Source: Flavobacteriales bacterium
GTDB taxonomy: Bacteria > Bacteroidota > Bacteroidia > Flavobacteriales_D > Sanyastnellaceae
Length of the DNA: 8,679 bases
Assembly (NCBI GenBank): GCA_947457285.1
Contig: CANGVZ010000066.1
Coordinates: forward strand, 1 to 8,679
Direction of reading: 5' to 3'
Shown: in pieces, positions 1-6,125 of the stretch
How positions within the stretch are numbered: the first letter of the stretch is position 1
Layout of the letters: every line of letters begins with the position of its first letter
Made by a program: the position numbers and the translations under genes
Notes under the pieces: model-generated
The model's input: only the letters and a program-made list of their open reading frames with translations
Database searches by the model: none
Told to the model about the DNA's origin: nothing

Positions 1-523
1 AAAATTCAACCGATGTTCCATCTTCAGATGAAGATAATTTTTCTATTGTAATCTTCTCATTGTAGTGTTCAGCACAACCGAGCATCAATCCGACGGCGAC
101 ATCCGACATGCTTCGATGTGATTGATACACAAGATGCAATTCATCTTCTGAAATCCGTATGCCTGTAAACATAGGAGGCATACTGTCCTTATATAGTTTC
201 TTCACCTCAACGTGAATGATTTTTTCGATATCCTGAAGCAAAGTCAGTGTATCATTTACACCAGCGATGATGTAACCGTGAGTTACAGCTAATCTGTGAA
301 ACAAGTACCTTCCATATTCCTTGAGCAAGTCATTCACAGGAATATCCGTTCTCTTGTGGAGCGCAATGACAAAAGCGACCATTTCACTATGCGGATAATT
401 TCCAACCGCGGTGTATGCGCCATCATTCGGAGGGCGAACATCCGAAATGAGTGTATCTACCATACCCAATCCCCACTTCTGCTCAACCATCTCTACGAAT
501 TCTGTGAATACCAATCCTTTCAT
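1..523 (-). CDS. H-NOX (heme nitric-oxide/oxygen binding, HNOB) domain sensor, 3' end cut by window edge
   Basis: This frame is open from the ATG at 523 to base 1 and gives 174 residues. It starts MKGLVFTEFVEMVEQKWG, typical of bacterial H-NOX sensors. Visible landmarks are the proximal heme ligand His104 in IHVEVKKLY, the heme-propionate motif Y133-x-S135-x-R137 (YQSHR), and Pro117 at the position of the heme-bending proline, 13 residues after the ligand. The position equal to the distal Tyr140 of the O2-binding Thermoanaerobacter protein is Val142, and residue 9 is Phe. By family rules this predicts selective NO binding without stable O2 binding. H-NOX domains are about 180-190 residues long, so the domain is almost complete; whether it is free-standing or fused to a signalling domain cannot be seen. 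Its ATG overlaps the TGA of the sigma-54 response regulator gene upstream (ATGA, 520-523), which indicates translational coupling. Cytoplasmic; H-NOX proteins usually control a histidine kinase or a cyclic-di-GMP enzyme, and none is visible here. Confidence 0.92.
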   Translation of the reverse strand, partial: MKGLVFTEFVEMVEQKWGLGMVDTLISDVRPPNDGAYTAVGNYPHSEMVAFVIALHKRTDIPVNDLLKEYGRYLFHRLAVTHGYIIAGVNDTLTLLQDIEKIIHVEVKKLYKDSMPPMFTGIRISEDELHLVYQSHRSMSDVAVGLMLGCAEHYNEKITIEKLSSSEDGTSVEF

Positions 524-1875
524 GACTCCAAAATTATTTCTTTATTCTTGATCATTTTATAAATGGTACTCTTTCCAACATCCAGTTTTCTTGCGACCTC
601 TAGTACATCATTGTTATATTTTTTCAAATAAAATTTTACAATATCACATTCGTATTCTCGCAATGTTTTTTCAATTGCGTTAAACTCTGTCGGCCCTTTT
701 GTAGAAGGGAATGTGATATCATCCTCTCCTATCTCCACACCATCACAAAGCACGCACGCCAAGTCTATCATTGCTTTTAGCTCCCTCACGTTACCAGGAT
801 AATTGTAGGCCATCAATTTATCCTTCGCTGCTTTTGACAAGGAAACAGCTTTCATTTTATTCGCTGAGGTAAATTCTTCTATGAAAAATTTTGACAGCAA
901 CAAAATATCTCCAGCACGTTCTCTCAATGGCGGCAATTCAATTGGCAATCCCACTACACGATAAAACAAATCCTCTCGAAACGTGCCCTTATTTACTTCA
1001 TCTGCGAGGTTCTTATGTGTGGCCACGATGACTCTTACATCCAATTTAACGCGTTCATTTCCACCCACACGCACAACTTCTCTTTCCTGCAAGACACGCA
1101 ACAATTTTGTTTGCATGCTCAGATCCATCTCCGCTATTTCATCCAAGAAAATCGTACCTCCACTCGCTTCTTCAAACTTACCAATCTTGCGTGCCATTGC
1201 TCCGGTAAACGCCCCCTTCTCATGACCGAATAATTCACTTTCCAAAAGTTCTGCGGGAATCGCTGCCATGTTTACCGCTACAAATGGTTTCTTCCTTCTA
1301 TCACCATTGTAATGGATTGCCTTTGCTACCAACTCCTTACCCGTACCCGTTTCTCCTGTAACCGAAACGTTGATATTGGTCTTTGCCGCCTTCTCCATCA
1401 AAGCGAATGTTTTCTTCAAAACCGCGCTTTGACCTTTAATACTATTTTCGAATTCGTACTTCTGCCCTAATTCCTCGCGAAGACTTTCAACTTCTTTGCG
1501 CAAGCTCTGTGTCTCTCTCGCCTTGACGATGCTATTCCACAACAGATCCTTTGTGTTTTCGTCTTTCAACAGATAGTCGTGCACCCCACTTTTCAATAGT
1601 TGAACAGCCACCCCAATATCTTCTTGTCCGCTGATGACAACCACGGGGACGGACGGCAGACTTTGTTTGATTTTTTCGTACAGTTTGTCGCCATTCATAT
1701 CCGGCAACGTATAGTCCAGTGTAATAAAATCGGGATTCTCATACAAGCGATCCAGACAAGCCTTTCCTTCCGTGAAACGCGTGATGGTATAATCAGGGTT
1801 CAAAGAGAGATGATACTCCAGAATCTCTCCGTACCAAGGGTCATCTTCAACGATAAAAATTTTATAGCTACCCAT
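520..1875 (-). CDS. Sigma-54-dependent NtrC-family response regulator (REC-AAA+-HTH), RR1
   Basis: This 451-residue protein has the full three-domain layout of a bacterial enhancer-binding protein. The receiver (about 4-120) has the acidic pocket E10-D11-D12, phospho-acceptor D54, S82 and K104. A helical linker (about 121-142) leads to the AAA+ domain (about 144-375). That domain has Walker A GETGTGKE (174-181), the sigma-54 contact loop GAFTGA (221-226), Walker B with D245-E246, the arginine-finger region FREDLFYR (299-306) and the sensor II region NVREL (362-366). The C-terminal Fis-like helix-turn-helix lies at about 423-444 (EVARKLDVGKSTIYK). When phosphorylated it should hydrolyse ATP to open sigma-54 holoenzyme promoters from upstream enhancers. 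The start MGSYKIFIVEDD puts the receiver at the very N-terminus. It is separated from the upstream receiver gene by 360 bases and coupled by a 4-base overlap to the H-NOX gene downstream. It is a close paralogue of the regulator at 6942..8336. Its targets and cognate kinase are not visible. Confidence 0.95.
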   Translation of the reverse strand: MGSYKIFIVEDDPWYGEILEYHLSLNPDYTITRFTEGKACLDRLYENPDFITLDYTLPDMNGDKLYEKIKQSLPSVPVVVISGQEDIGVAVQLLKSGVHDYLLKDENTKDLLWNSIVKARETQSLRKEVESLREELGQKYEFENSIKGQSAVLKKTFALMEKAAKTNINVSVTGETGTGKELVAKAIHYNGDRRKKPFVAVNMAAIPAELLESELFGHEKGAFTGAMARKIGKFEEASGGTIFLDEIAEMDLSMQTKLLRVLQEREVVRVGGNERVKLDVRVIVATHKNLADEVNKGTFREDLFYRVVGLPIELPPLRERAGDILLLSKFFIEEFTSANKMKAVSLSKAAKDKLMAYNYPGNVRELKAMIDLACVLCDGVEIGEDDITFPSTKGPTEFNAIEKTLREYECDIVKFYLKKYNNDVLEVARKLDVGKSTIYKMIKNKEIILES

Positions 1876-1879
1876 ATAA

Positions 1880-1914
1880 GGAATAGATGTTTAATACAAA
1901 TTAAACGCTATTCC
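1880..1914 (-). promoter_or_regulatory. 35-bp dyad directly upstream of RR1 start (operator or leader hairpin)
   Basis: The two arms are GGAATAG-at-GTTTAAT and ATTAAAC-g-CTATTCC around a 4-base centre, giving 14 paired positions and a single-base asymmetry. The dyad ends four bases before the RR1 start codon. As DNA it is large enough for a dimeric repressor or for autoregulation. As RNA it forms a hairpin with a UUGU loop pressed against the start codon, which could limit translation of the RR1/H-NOX pair. It also overlaps the -7 element of the candidate promoter at 1903..1933. The symmetry is seen directly; the role is inferred. Confidence 0.5.
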
Positions 1915-1933
1915 ATTAAAAACGTTCTACAAA
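1903..1933 (-). promoter_or_regulatory. Candidate Bacteroidota-type (-33/-7) promoter for RR1/H-NOX
   Basis: On the minus strand, TTTG (1933-1930) is followed after 19 bases by TAGCGTTT (1910-1903). This resembles the Bacteroidota vegetative pattern TTTG / TAnnTTTG but has two mismatches in the -7 box. Transcription would begin near 1898, leaving a leader of about 20 bases. The -7 box lies within the 35-bp dyad, as expected if that dyad is an operator. The match is imperfect in AT-rich DNA, so confidence is low. Confidence 0.3.
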
Positions 1934-2047
1934 ATTCGATTTCTACTTCCTGCTTATTTATTCAGTTCATTTTTTGAATAAATCATACTCCAAAGCGGGA
2001 CATTCAAGCTCGAAAAAAACAGTCTTATACCCGAAAAAGTCCCGAGT

Positions 2048-2115
2048 ATGCCCAAGTACTGTTGGGAGAGATGCCCCGTCAAAAAATAACAGGGCGTTGA
2101 ACAGTACAAGGGCAT
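2048..2115 (-). other. Long-stem structured element, possible leader or small RNA
   Basis: The minus strand can fold into one rod. ATGCCC (2115-2110) pairs with GGGCAT (2053-2048). After a 2x2 TT/TT internal loop, GTACTGTT (2107-2100) pairs with AACAGTAC (2063-2056). Inside lies a second stem, GCCCTGT (2095-2089) with ACGGGGC (2079-2073), closed by a 9-base U-rich loop. The inner stem is complete only on the minus strand, where the variable position is a U-G wobble; on the plus strand it is a C-A mismatch. This favours a minus-strand RNA, co-directional with the genes. No known RNA family was recognised. A DNA-level role or the remnant of a repeat are alternatives. Confidence 0.4.
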
Positions 2116-2235
2116 GCAGGACTTCCTTTTGATCGGTTTGACACAACAACGTTTATATCTAACCACACATCACATTAACCCTAAACAATGCTATAAAAAA
2201 ACCTCTTTTTCAATTCAAATGGTGTTCACGAAATC

Positions 2236-2673
2236 TTAGACGAAAAAATTGACCACCATTGAGAGAAAATCTCTCTTCGATTTTGGTAGAAAATTTTGTA
2301 CATCATCCACTCGCTTCAAAACACTCGTAATGCGCTCCAAGTCACCACTTCCTTTGATAATGTAATCAAAGGCACCAAACTTCAACGCGTTGAGCGCAGT
2401 CTGCATGTCATCCTGACCACTGATGAAGATGACAAACACATTGGGGTCAAAACGTTTGATTCTTTTCAAGAGCTCAATACCGGTCATTGAACCGAGGTTG
2501 TGATCAAGAAAAATTATTTGTGGCTTATCGATCAGGGCATTGAGTAAATCGTGACCGTTATCGAAACTTGACACCACGTAACTCCCAAGATCACTCACGT
2601 GTTTAGTGTACCACGACAAATTGAAATTGTCGTCGTCCACTATAAATACTTTTTTGAGTAATGCTTTTTCCAT
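2236..2673 (-). CDS. Stand-alone receiver-domain response regulator (CheY-like)
   Basis: From the ATG at 2673 this encodes 145 residues made of one receiver domain and a short tail, with no output domain. Key receiver residues (numbered from this start) are the acidic cluster D13-D14-D15 in VFIVDDD, phospho-acceptor D57 in IFLDHN, S85 in ISGQDD and K107 in YIIKG. The domain resembles the receivers of RR1 and RR2, sharing SGQ[ED]D and GAFDYI-type blocks. It is therefore probably a paralogue that receives or drains phosphate from the same kinase. The frame stays open to an ATG at 2730, adding 19 residues. The shorter start is preferred because the receiver begins right after it, the extra residues have no receiver character, and a sigma-54-like promoter lies inside the extension with a predicted transcript start about 14 bases before 2673. 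Cytoplasmic; partner unknown. Confidence 0.88.
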   Translation of the reverse strand: MEKALLKKVFIVDDDNFNLSWYTKHVSDLGSYVVSSFDNGHDLLNALIDKPQIIFLDHNLGSMTGIELLKRIKRFDPNVFVIFISGQDDMQTALNALKFGAFDYIIKGSGDLERITSVLKRVDDVQNFLPKSKRDFLSMVVNFFV

Positions 2674-2697
2674 TTCGATACTATTGCGCGCTCTATT

Positions 2698-2713
2698 AAC
2701 GAAGGTCGTGCCA
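2698..2713 (-). promoter_or_regulatory. Candidate sigma-54 (-24/-12) promoter for the receiver gene
   Basis: The minus strand reads TGGCACG at 2713-2707, a perfect -24 element that is also preceded by the consensus C. After four bases comes TCGTT, where the -12 consensus is TTGCW. The spacing is exact and the invariant G is kept, for 10 of 12 informative positions in TGGCACG-N4-TTGCW. The predicted start of transcription is about 2687, 14 bases before the ATG at 2673. Tandem palindromes about 100 bp upstream and two sigma-54 activators in the same locus add support. The poor -12 half is the main weakness. Confidence 0.48.
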
Positions 2714-2744
2714 GCGGAAAAAGAAAACATAATAACCTGATAAT

Positions 2745-2771
2745 CAAACCTAAATCAAAACAATACTCAAA
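2745..2771 (-). promoter_or_regulatory. Alternative vegetative promoter candidate upstream of the receiver gene
   Basis: The minus strand has TAGGTTTG (2752-2745), an exact match to the Bacteroidota -7 pattern TAnnTTTG. An upstream TTTG lies at 2771-2768, but the 15-base spacing is shorter than usual. Transcription would start near 2740, just before the ATG at 2730, and this is the main argument for the longer receiver protein. It could also act together with the sigma-54 site. Confidence 0.3.
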
Positions 2772-2776
2772 AATTC

Positions 2777-2814
2777 ATTCCAAAAAGTGGAATTTTTTTC
2801 CAGAAAATGGAAAA
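2777..2814. promoter_or_regulatory. Tandem palindromes TTCCA-N5-TGGAA, likely activator (enhancer) sites
   Basis: Two perfect inverted repeats lie side by side. ATTCCA-N5-TGGAAT spans 2777-2793 and TTTTCCA-N5-TGGAAAA spans 2796-2814. Their centres (2785 and 2805) are 20 bp apart, close to two helical turns, so two dimers would sit on the same face. They lie about 98 and 118 bp upstream of the start predicted from the sigma-54-like promoter, the usual distance for NtrC-type enhancers. RR1 and RR2 are the obvious candidate binders, but this is inference. Relative to the alternative promoter at 2745..2771 they would be near -45 and -65, which also fits a regulator site. Confidence 0.6.
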
Positions 2815-2934
2815 GGCGAGGGGCGAATTAGTGGGGCGAGGGCAAGCGACAAGCGACGAAGCTACTGAGGGACGGAGGGTTCTTTCTTTACGAATTGCGA
2901 ATCAGTTTTTGCGAATAGAATGTCGCTCCGTCAC
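2815..2934. repeat. Purine-rich low-complexity stretch with short direct repeats
   Basis: Between the usher stop and the palindromes, the plus strand is rich in short repeated words built on GGGCGA, AAGCGAC and TTGCGAAT. TTGCGAAT occurs at 2895-2902 and 2909-2916, and AAGCGAC occurs twice in tandem near 2845-2858. GACGGAG (2871-2877) and CTCCGTC (2926-2932) are inverted across a gap of about 48 bases, too loose for a confident terminator. Its G-rich composition differs from the AT-rich DNA around it. No function is assigned. Confidence 0.4.
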
Positions 2935-5541
2935 CTATCGCTTTGTATCTATTTCGGCGTTCGTTTTCTCTATTTCAAAATCGACGCCATCAAAGAAATC
3001 TCCTTCTTGCATTGGACGGATAGTGATGGCTTTGGCGGGGGGGGCAGTAAATCCTGCGCGCTTCATCGCATCGGGATCGGGTGCAATGAGATATACACCA
3101 GGCTTCAATTCTGTATAGTTATAATAACCGCTCGCATCCGTACTCACACGAGCTACAAAAACACCATTCGCATCCGTGATTAAAATTGGAATACGCGATG
3201 CGGGCATTGCATTACCCAAACTATCCACGCGCACCACTTGACCCGATATTTCACCCATCGGTAAAATGGGAATAAATACTTTTTTCACACTATTCGGATC
3301 TGCATATATACCTATAGTTGAATATGGCAAACGCCATGAAATTTGTTGGAGTCCTGACTCAGAGACCGTGAGCAGATGTCTAGTATAAGGCTCCAACGCC
3401 ACAAAGCGGAAGATGCTATCATTATCTAGTAGCGTTTGCACACCTCTATTCATTCCCACCGAAATTCCCTTTACCAATGGTTCATTGGCATCTCTTTCAT
3501 TGTTGTGATTGATATCAAGATACACCATTGCATCGATGGCGCCACGTCCCATGGTTGATCTTGTGTTCGTCTGAAGACGCTTAGGAGCTTGGCCGATAAG
3601 CGTGCTACCATTGAAATTCTGAGTGGTACTCCAATCTTCTTGTGAATAAGATGCTTCGCCAGAATAACCCATCCATCCTAAATCAAAAAACACATTCAAA
3701 TTAATTGATGCACTTTGCATATCCTCTAATCCATTCGCACTTAGATTCACCACTACTCTTCTCTTAAATCTCTTTTGAATCAGTACGCGCAAGTTATTGA
3801 TCGTCTGATTCTCTCTCGTGTATTGAGCTCCCGCTTGTAAGAGCCACTGCTTCGGAAATTGAAGAGAAGCATTGAGCGCAGCATACATCTGTTGAGAGTT
3901 CTGTAGGTTTCCACCTACCGTCATACCGCCATTAAATCTTTTATAAAAAGTAGAAATTGTACCTTCAGCATTTTGAACAATGTTTCTCGGTAATTCCAGA
4001 TGACGCATCTGGCAGCGAGTCAACCATCTGGTTTTTCCAAGTGCAAACGGAAAATTAAAACTCGTCGTGTACTCTCTCAAATTGCTATTGAGCTCTGCAT
4101 CTTGATTTTCACGATACAACTTTGCTCTTCCTTCCCAAAAAAATCCCTTTTGACTTCTCCAATTCAAAGCGCCAGTTTGATAGACATTGTTCACGTATTG
4201 ATAATTGAACAACAAAGCGTCGGTAAGTACAAAAGATGCCGACGCGAAGGGCATCGTGCGATTTACAGTATTTCTTGTAAAATGCTCATGTCCGACAAAT
4301 ACAGTAGTTCGTCTATTAAGTCCATAAGCCACTCGCGCGTATGAAAATACATTGTTCAATGAATCGGTCGTGATTCCCGAAAAAGCTTGATACTCCAATT
4401 TTCCTTGTGGAACAAAAACAAAAGGTATTACCAGTGATTGTTCCTCTATTTCTTCTTCTCCCCAAGGACCATAATAACGAATTTGAATTTCCGTACTACC
4501 GTACATTAATGGTATTTCTATTTGCACATCACCATTGGCATCAGCGGTGGTGTATCCAACGAGTGTGTTGTTTACAAAAACCTCTACCTCCCAACCCGGT
4601 TGTGTTTTGCGCTGAAGCATCATGGATCCATAACTCGAACGAAAACCAACCGGTGTATTTGAAAAGCCAACTCCCAATAAGGGCGTAGTAACTTGAGAGT
4701 TCAATGGAACACCAATGAATCCCGCATTCACTTGTCGAATAAATGCAGAACTATCATTCACATATCTCCATCTAAAACTTTGATTTCTCAGTTGTGGTCG
4801 CGCAGTAGTGCTCAATCCTGATCGAATCACCAATTCTCCACCCAAAACTTCGGCACCGAGCGAGCCTCTGAACTGTGCGCTGGGATCTGCATCGGAAGAC
4901 TGCGCAAAGCGTAAATTCCAATCCAATACAGCCCCCCTTAAAACGTGAAAATCCCGTTGAATAACGGAATCTATTTTTACTTCTCCTCTCAGACTTTTTA
5001 AATTCTCTCGAAGCTTCTGTTGCTTGAGTATTTTTACTATCGGAAGTTCTGAATCCGATTGCAGTCGCACCATCAGAGAACGAAAATCGAGATTCATACT
5101 AAATCCAAACAACTCCTTATAGACTCGAGCCGAAATAAATACATCATCAAAAGAGATGAGATAATCCCGCGGTTTCAGAGCCACCGTTTTGTCCTGATAG
5201 CTGGAAGTATTTGCATTGAGATTTATTTGAAACGTCTTAGCTTTATCGGCCATGTAGCCTGAAATGGTATCTAGCCCAGATGACGCGACGGTATAAATAC
5301 TAAGATTTTTAAAAAGCGTTATACAAGGCAGATAAAGTTCATCTTCTGCATACACTGCATCGATTTGGTAATAACCCAAATTTTCGACACTCAGATAAAC
5401 GAAAAATTCGTCATACTCTTCAGGGAATTTATCATCTGAATCTTGCGCGCTCGAGTCAATAGAAAAACAAAATGCCGCAAGCATCAACAAGATGAATGCT
5501 CGCGGCAATTTGTTTCTATGATTCCAACACGCTCGTATCAT
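2935..5541 (-). CDS. Usher-like outer-membrane beta-barrel protein of a chaperone-usher system
   Basis: This 868-residue protein has a signal peptide (basic start, hydrophobic AFILLMLAAFCF around 15-26, likely cut near SSA-Q at 32-33). A periplasmic N-terminal part (about 35-200) resembles an usher chaperone-docking region. The long middle has alternating aromatic strands expected of an outer-membrane barrel, with a soluble insert at about 316-373 (GWEVEVFVNNTLVGY to LVIP) matching an usher plug or beta-sandwich. The C-terminal part departs from classical FimD. An SdrD-like segment at about 667-697 (VYLDINHNNERDANEP) has the Asp/Asn spacing of a calcium-binding loop, and a carboxypeptidase-regulatory-like beta-sandwich follows at about 762-820. 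Its expected role is to receive chaperone-subunit complexes and assemble the fibre at the surface. It lies 16 bases after the DUF4402 subunit gene and closes the operon. The link to the usher family rests on layout and neighbours as much as on motifs. Confidence 0.82.
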   Translation of the reverse strand: MIRACWNHRNKLPRAFILLMLAAFCFSIDSSAQDSDDKFPEEYDEFFVYLSVENLGYYQIDAVYAEDELYLPCITLFKNLSIYTVASSGLDTISGYMADKAKTFQINLNANTSSYQDKTVALKPRDYLISFDDVFISARVYKELFGFSMNLDFRSLMVRLQSDSELPIVKILKQQKLRENLKSLRGEVKIDSVIQRDFHVLRGAVLDWNLRFAQSSDADPSAQFRGSLGAEVLGGELVIRSGLSTTARPQLRNQSFRWRYVNDSSAFIRQVNAGFIGVPLNSQVTTPLLGVGFSNTPVGFRSSYGSMMLQRKTQPGWEVEVFVNNTLVGYTTADANGDVQIEIPLMYGSTEIQIRYYGPWGEEEIEEQSLVIPFVFVPQGKLEYQAFSGITTDSLNNVFSYARVAYGLNRRTTVFVGHEHFTRNTVNRTMPFASASFVLTDALLFNYQYVNNVYQTGALNWRSQKGFFWEGRAKLYRENQDAELNSNLREYTTSFNFPFALGKTRWLTRCQMRHLELPRNIVQNAEGTISTFYKRFNGGMTVGGNLQNSQQMYAALNASLQFPKQWLLQAGAQYTRENQTINNLRVLIQKRFKRRVVVNLSANGLEDMQSASINLNVFFDLGWMGYSGEASYSQEDWSTTQNFNGSTLIGQAPKRLQTNTRSTMGRGAIDAMVYLDINHNNERDANEPLVKGISVGMNRGVQTLLDNDSIFRFVALEPYTRHLLTVSESGLQQISWRLPYSTIGIYADPNSVKKVFIPILPMGEISGQVVRVDSLGNAMPASRIPILITDANGVFVARVSTDASGYYNYTELKPGVYLIAPDPDAMKRAGFTAPPAKAITIRPMQEGDFFDGVDFEIEKTNAEIDTKR
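3037..3044. repeat. Eight-base homopolymer (C8 on the coding strand) in the usher gene
   Basis: The coding strand has eight consecutive C residues in codons for A833-P834-P835-A836, near the C-terminus of the usher-like protein. Tracts of this kind are slippage-prone. A frameshift here would alter only about the last 33 residues, so a strong on/off phase switch is unlikely. It is also a place where a sequencing error could hide. Confidence 0.6.
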
Positions 5542-5557
5542 AACTCTATTTAATCTC

Positions 5558-6118
5558 CTATTCCGTTATCCAAGAAGTTTGAAAGCCTCCGGAATAGGCC
5601 CCTGGAGTTAATGTCTGTCCTGGTTCCAGCTCCAATTGAACACTTGCTGTAACTGTAAATCCTTGAGCAGCATTCGCAGGTGACACAAAAGGAAATGCGG
5701 GATTTGTCGCAATGATTTTTGCACGTACTACGCTTCCGTCACCACTTCTTAAAACGAAATAGGATTCTCGAAACAGTTGAATCATCGTAAATGGTGCGCA
5801 CTTCACTTCGAATACAGCAGGAGCTATGGAATTACCAGAACTCATGAGTACAATATCTCCCTCAGAAGTTCTTGTTCCATCGATTTCTATGGTGATACTA
5901 CCCCCGCCGCTTCCCGAATAAAAACATCCGAATGATGGATGACGAAGAATAACAACATCTACCGGAATAGGACGAAGAGATTCATCTTCATCATTCACAC
6001 CAAACGACATTGGACGCGATGTATCACCACTAGAGGGGTTTTGCTGTTGAGCAAAACCCCATTGAAATAAAGCGAATTTCAAAATAGCGATAACAAAACA
6101 GGTCCGTATGAAAAACAT
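5558..6118 (-). CDS. DUF4402-like secreted pilin/tip subunit
   Basis: This 186-residue protein has a signal peptide ending near GFAQ (about 20-24). It carries the DUF4402 signature. The segment FGCFYSGSGGGSITI to DGTRTSEGDIVLMSSG (about 64-95) matches the N-terminal strand pattern, and GAYSGGF (173-179) matches the conserved G-x-Y-x-G-x-F near the C-terminus. Two cysteines, C65 and C107, could form a disulfide in the periplasm. The visible part of the other DUF4402 protein at the right edge has none. It lies between the chaperone (7 bases upstream) and the usher (16 bases downstream), the usual place for an exported subunit. A minor, tip or initiator subunit is likely, since the other DUF4402 protein lies at the head of the locus like a major pilin. 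That division of labour is inferred. Confidence 0.8.
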   Translation of the reverse strand: MFFIRTCFVIAILKFALFQWGFAQQQNPSSGDTSRPMSFGVNDEDESLRPIPVDVVILRHPSFGCFYSGSGGGSITIEIDGTRTSEGDIVLMSSGNSIAPAVFEVKCAPFTMIQLFRESYFVLRSGDGSVVRAKIIATNPAFPFVSPANAAQGFTVTASVQLELEPGQTLTPGAYSGGFQTSWITE

Positions 6119-6125
6119 TTTGATT

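Larger units (their letters stand above)
1876..2235. other. 360-base intergenic region without a convincing gene
   Basis: This is the gap between the stop of the receiver gene and the start of RR1. It holds the 35-bp dyad (1880-1914) and the long-stem element (2048-2115). A weak promoter-like pair also lies on the minus strand: TTTG at 2219-2216 and TAGCATTG at 2193-2186, 22 bases apart with one mismatch to TAnnTTTG. If active, that promoter would produce a leader or small RNA containing the long stem, about 300 bases ahead of RR1. Two short overlapping minus-strand frames here (60 and 70 codons) show no domain, signal or credible start. No sigma-54 -24/-12 box was found. No GC-rich terminator follows the receiver gene. 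Confidence 0.6.

Noticed and set aside
296..562. Plus-strand frame of 88 codons
   Set aside because: It lies opposite the H-NOX gene and the end of RR1, both clearly coding on the minus strand.
1181..1196. A second TGGCACG on the minus strand inside RR1 as a sigma-54 promoter
   Set aside because: It encodes the conserved AAA+ region just after GAFTGA, and the nearest TTG-like -12 element is one base too far.
2048..2115. Integron attC-like recombination site
   Set aside because: GTTGAAC fits the R' consensus, but the partner arm does not fit RYYYAAC, and there is no integrase or cassette structure nearby.
1954..2166. Overlapping minus-strand frames of 70 and 60 codons (1954..2166 and 1967..2149)
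   Set aside because: They overlap each other in different frames, cover the stem element, have no domain or signal sequence and lack a credible start context.
2196..2212. A5-GAGG-T7 as a terminator after the receiver gene
   Set aside because: The stem is only A-T pairs with a 4-base loop and has no GC core, so a working intrinsic terminator is not supported.
2871..2932. GACGGAG / CTCCGTC inverted repeat as the usher operon terminator
   Set aside because: The loop would be about 48 bases with a short stem and no following T run on the transcript strand.
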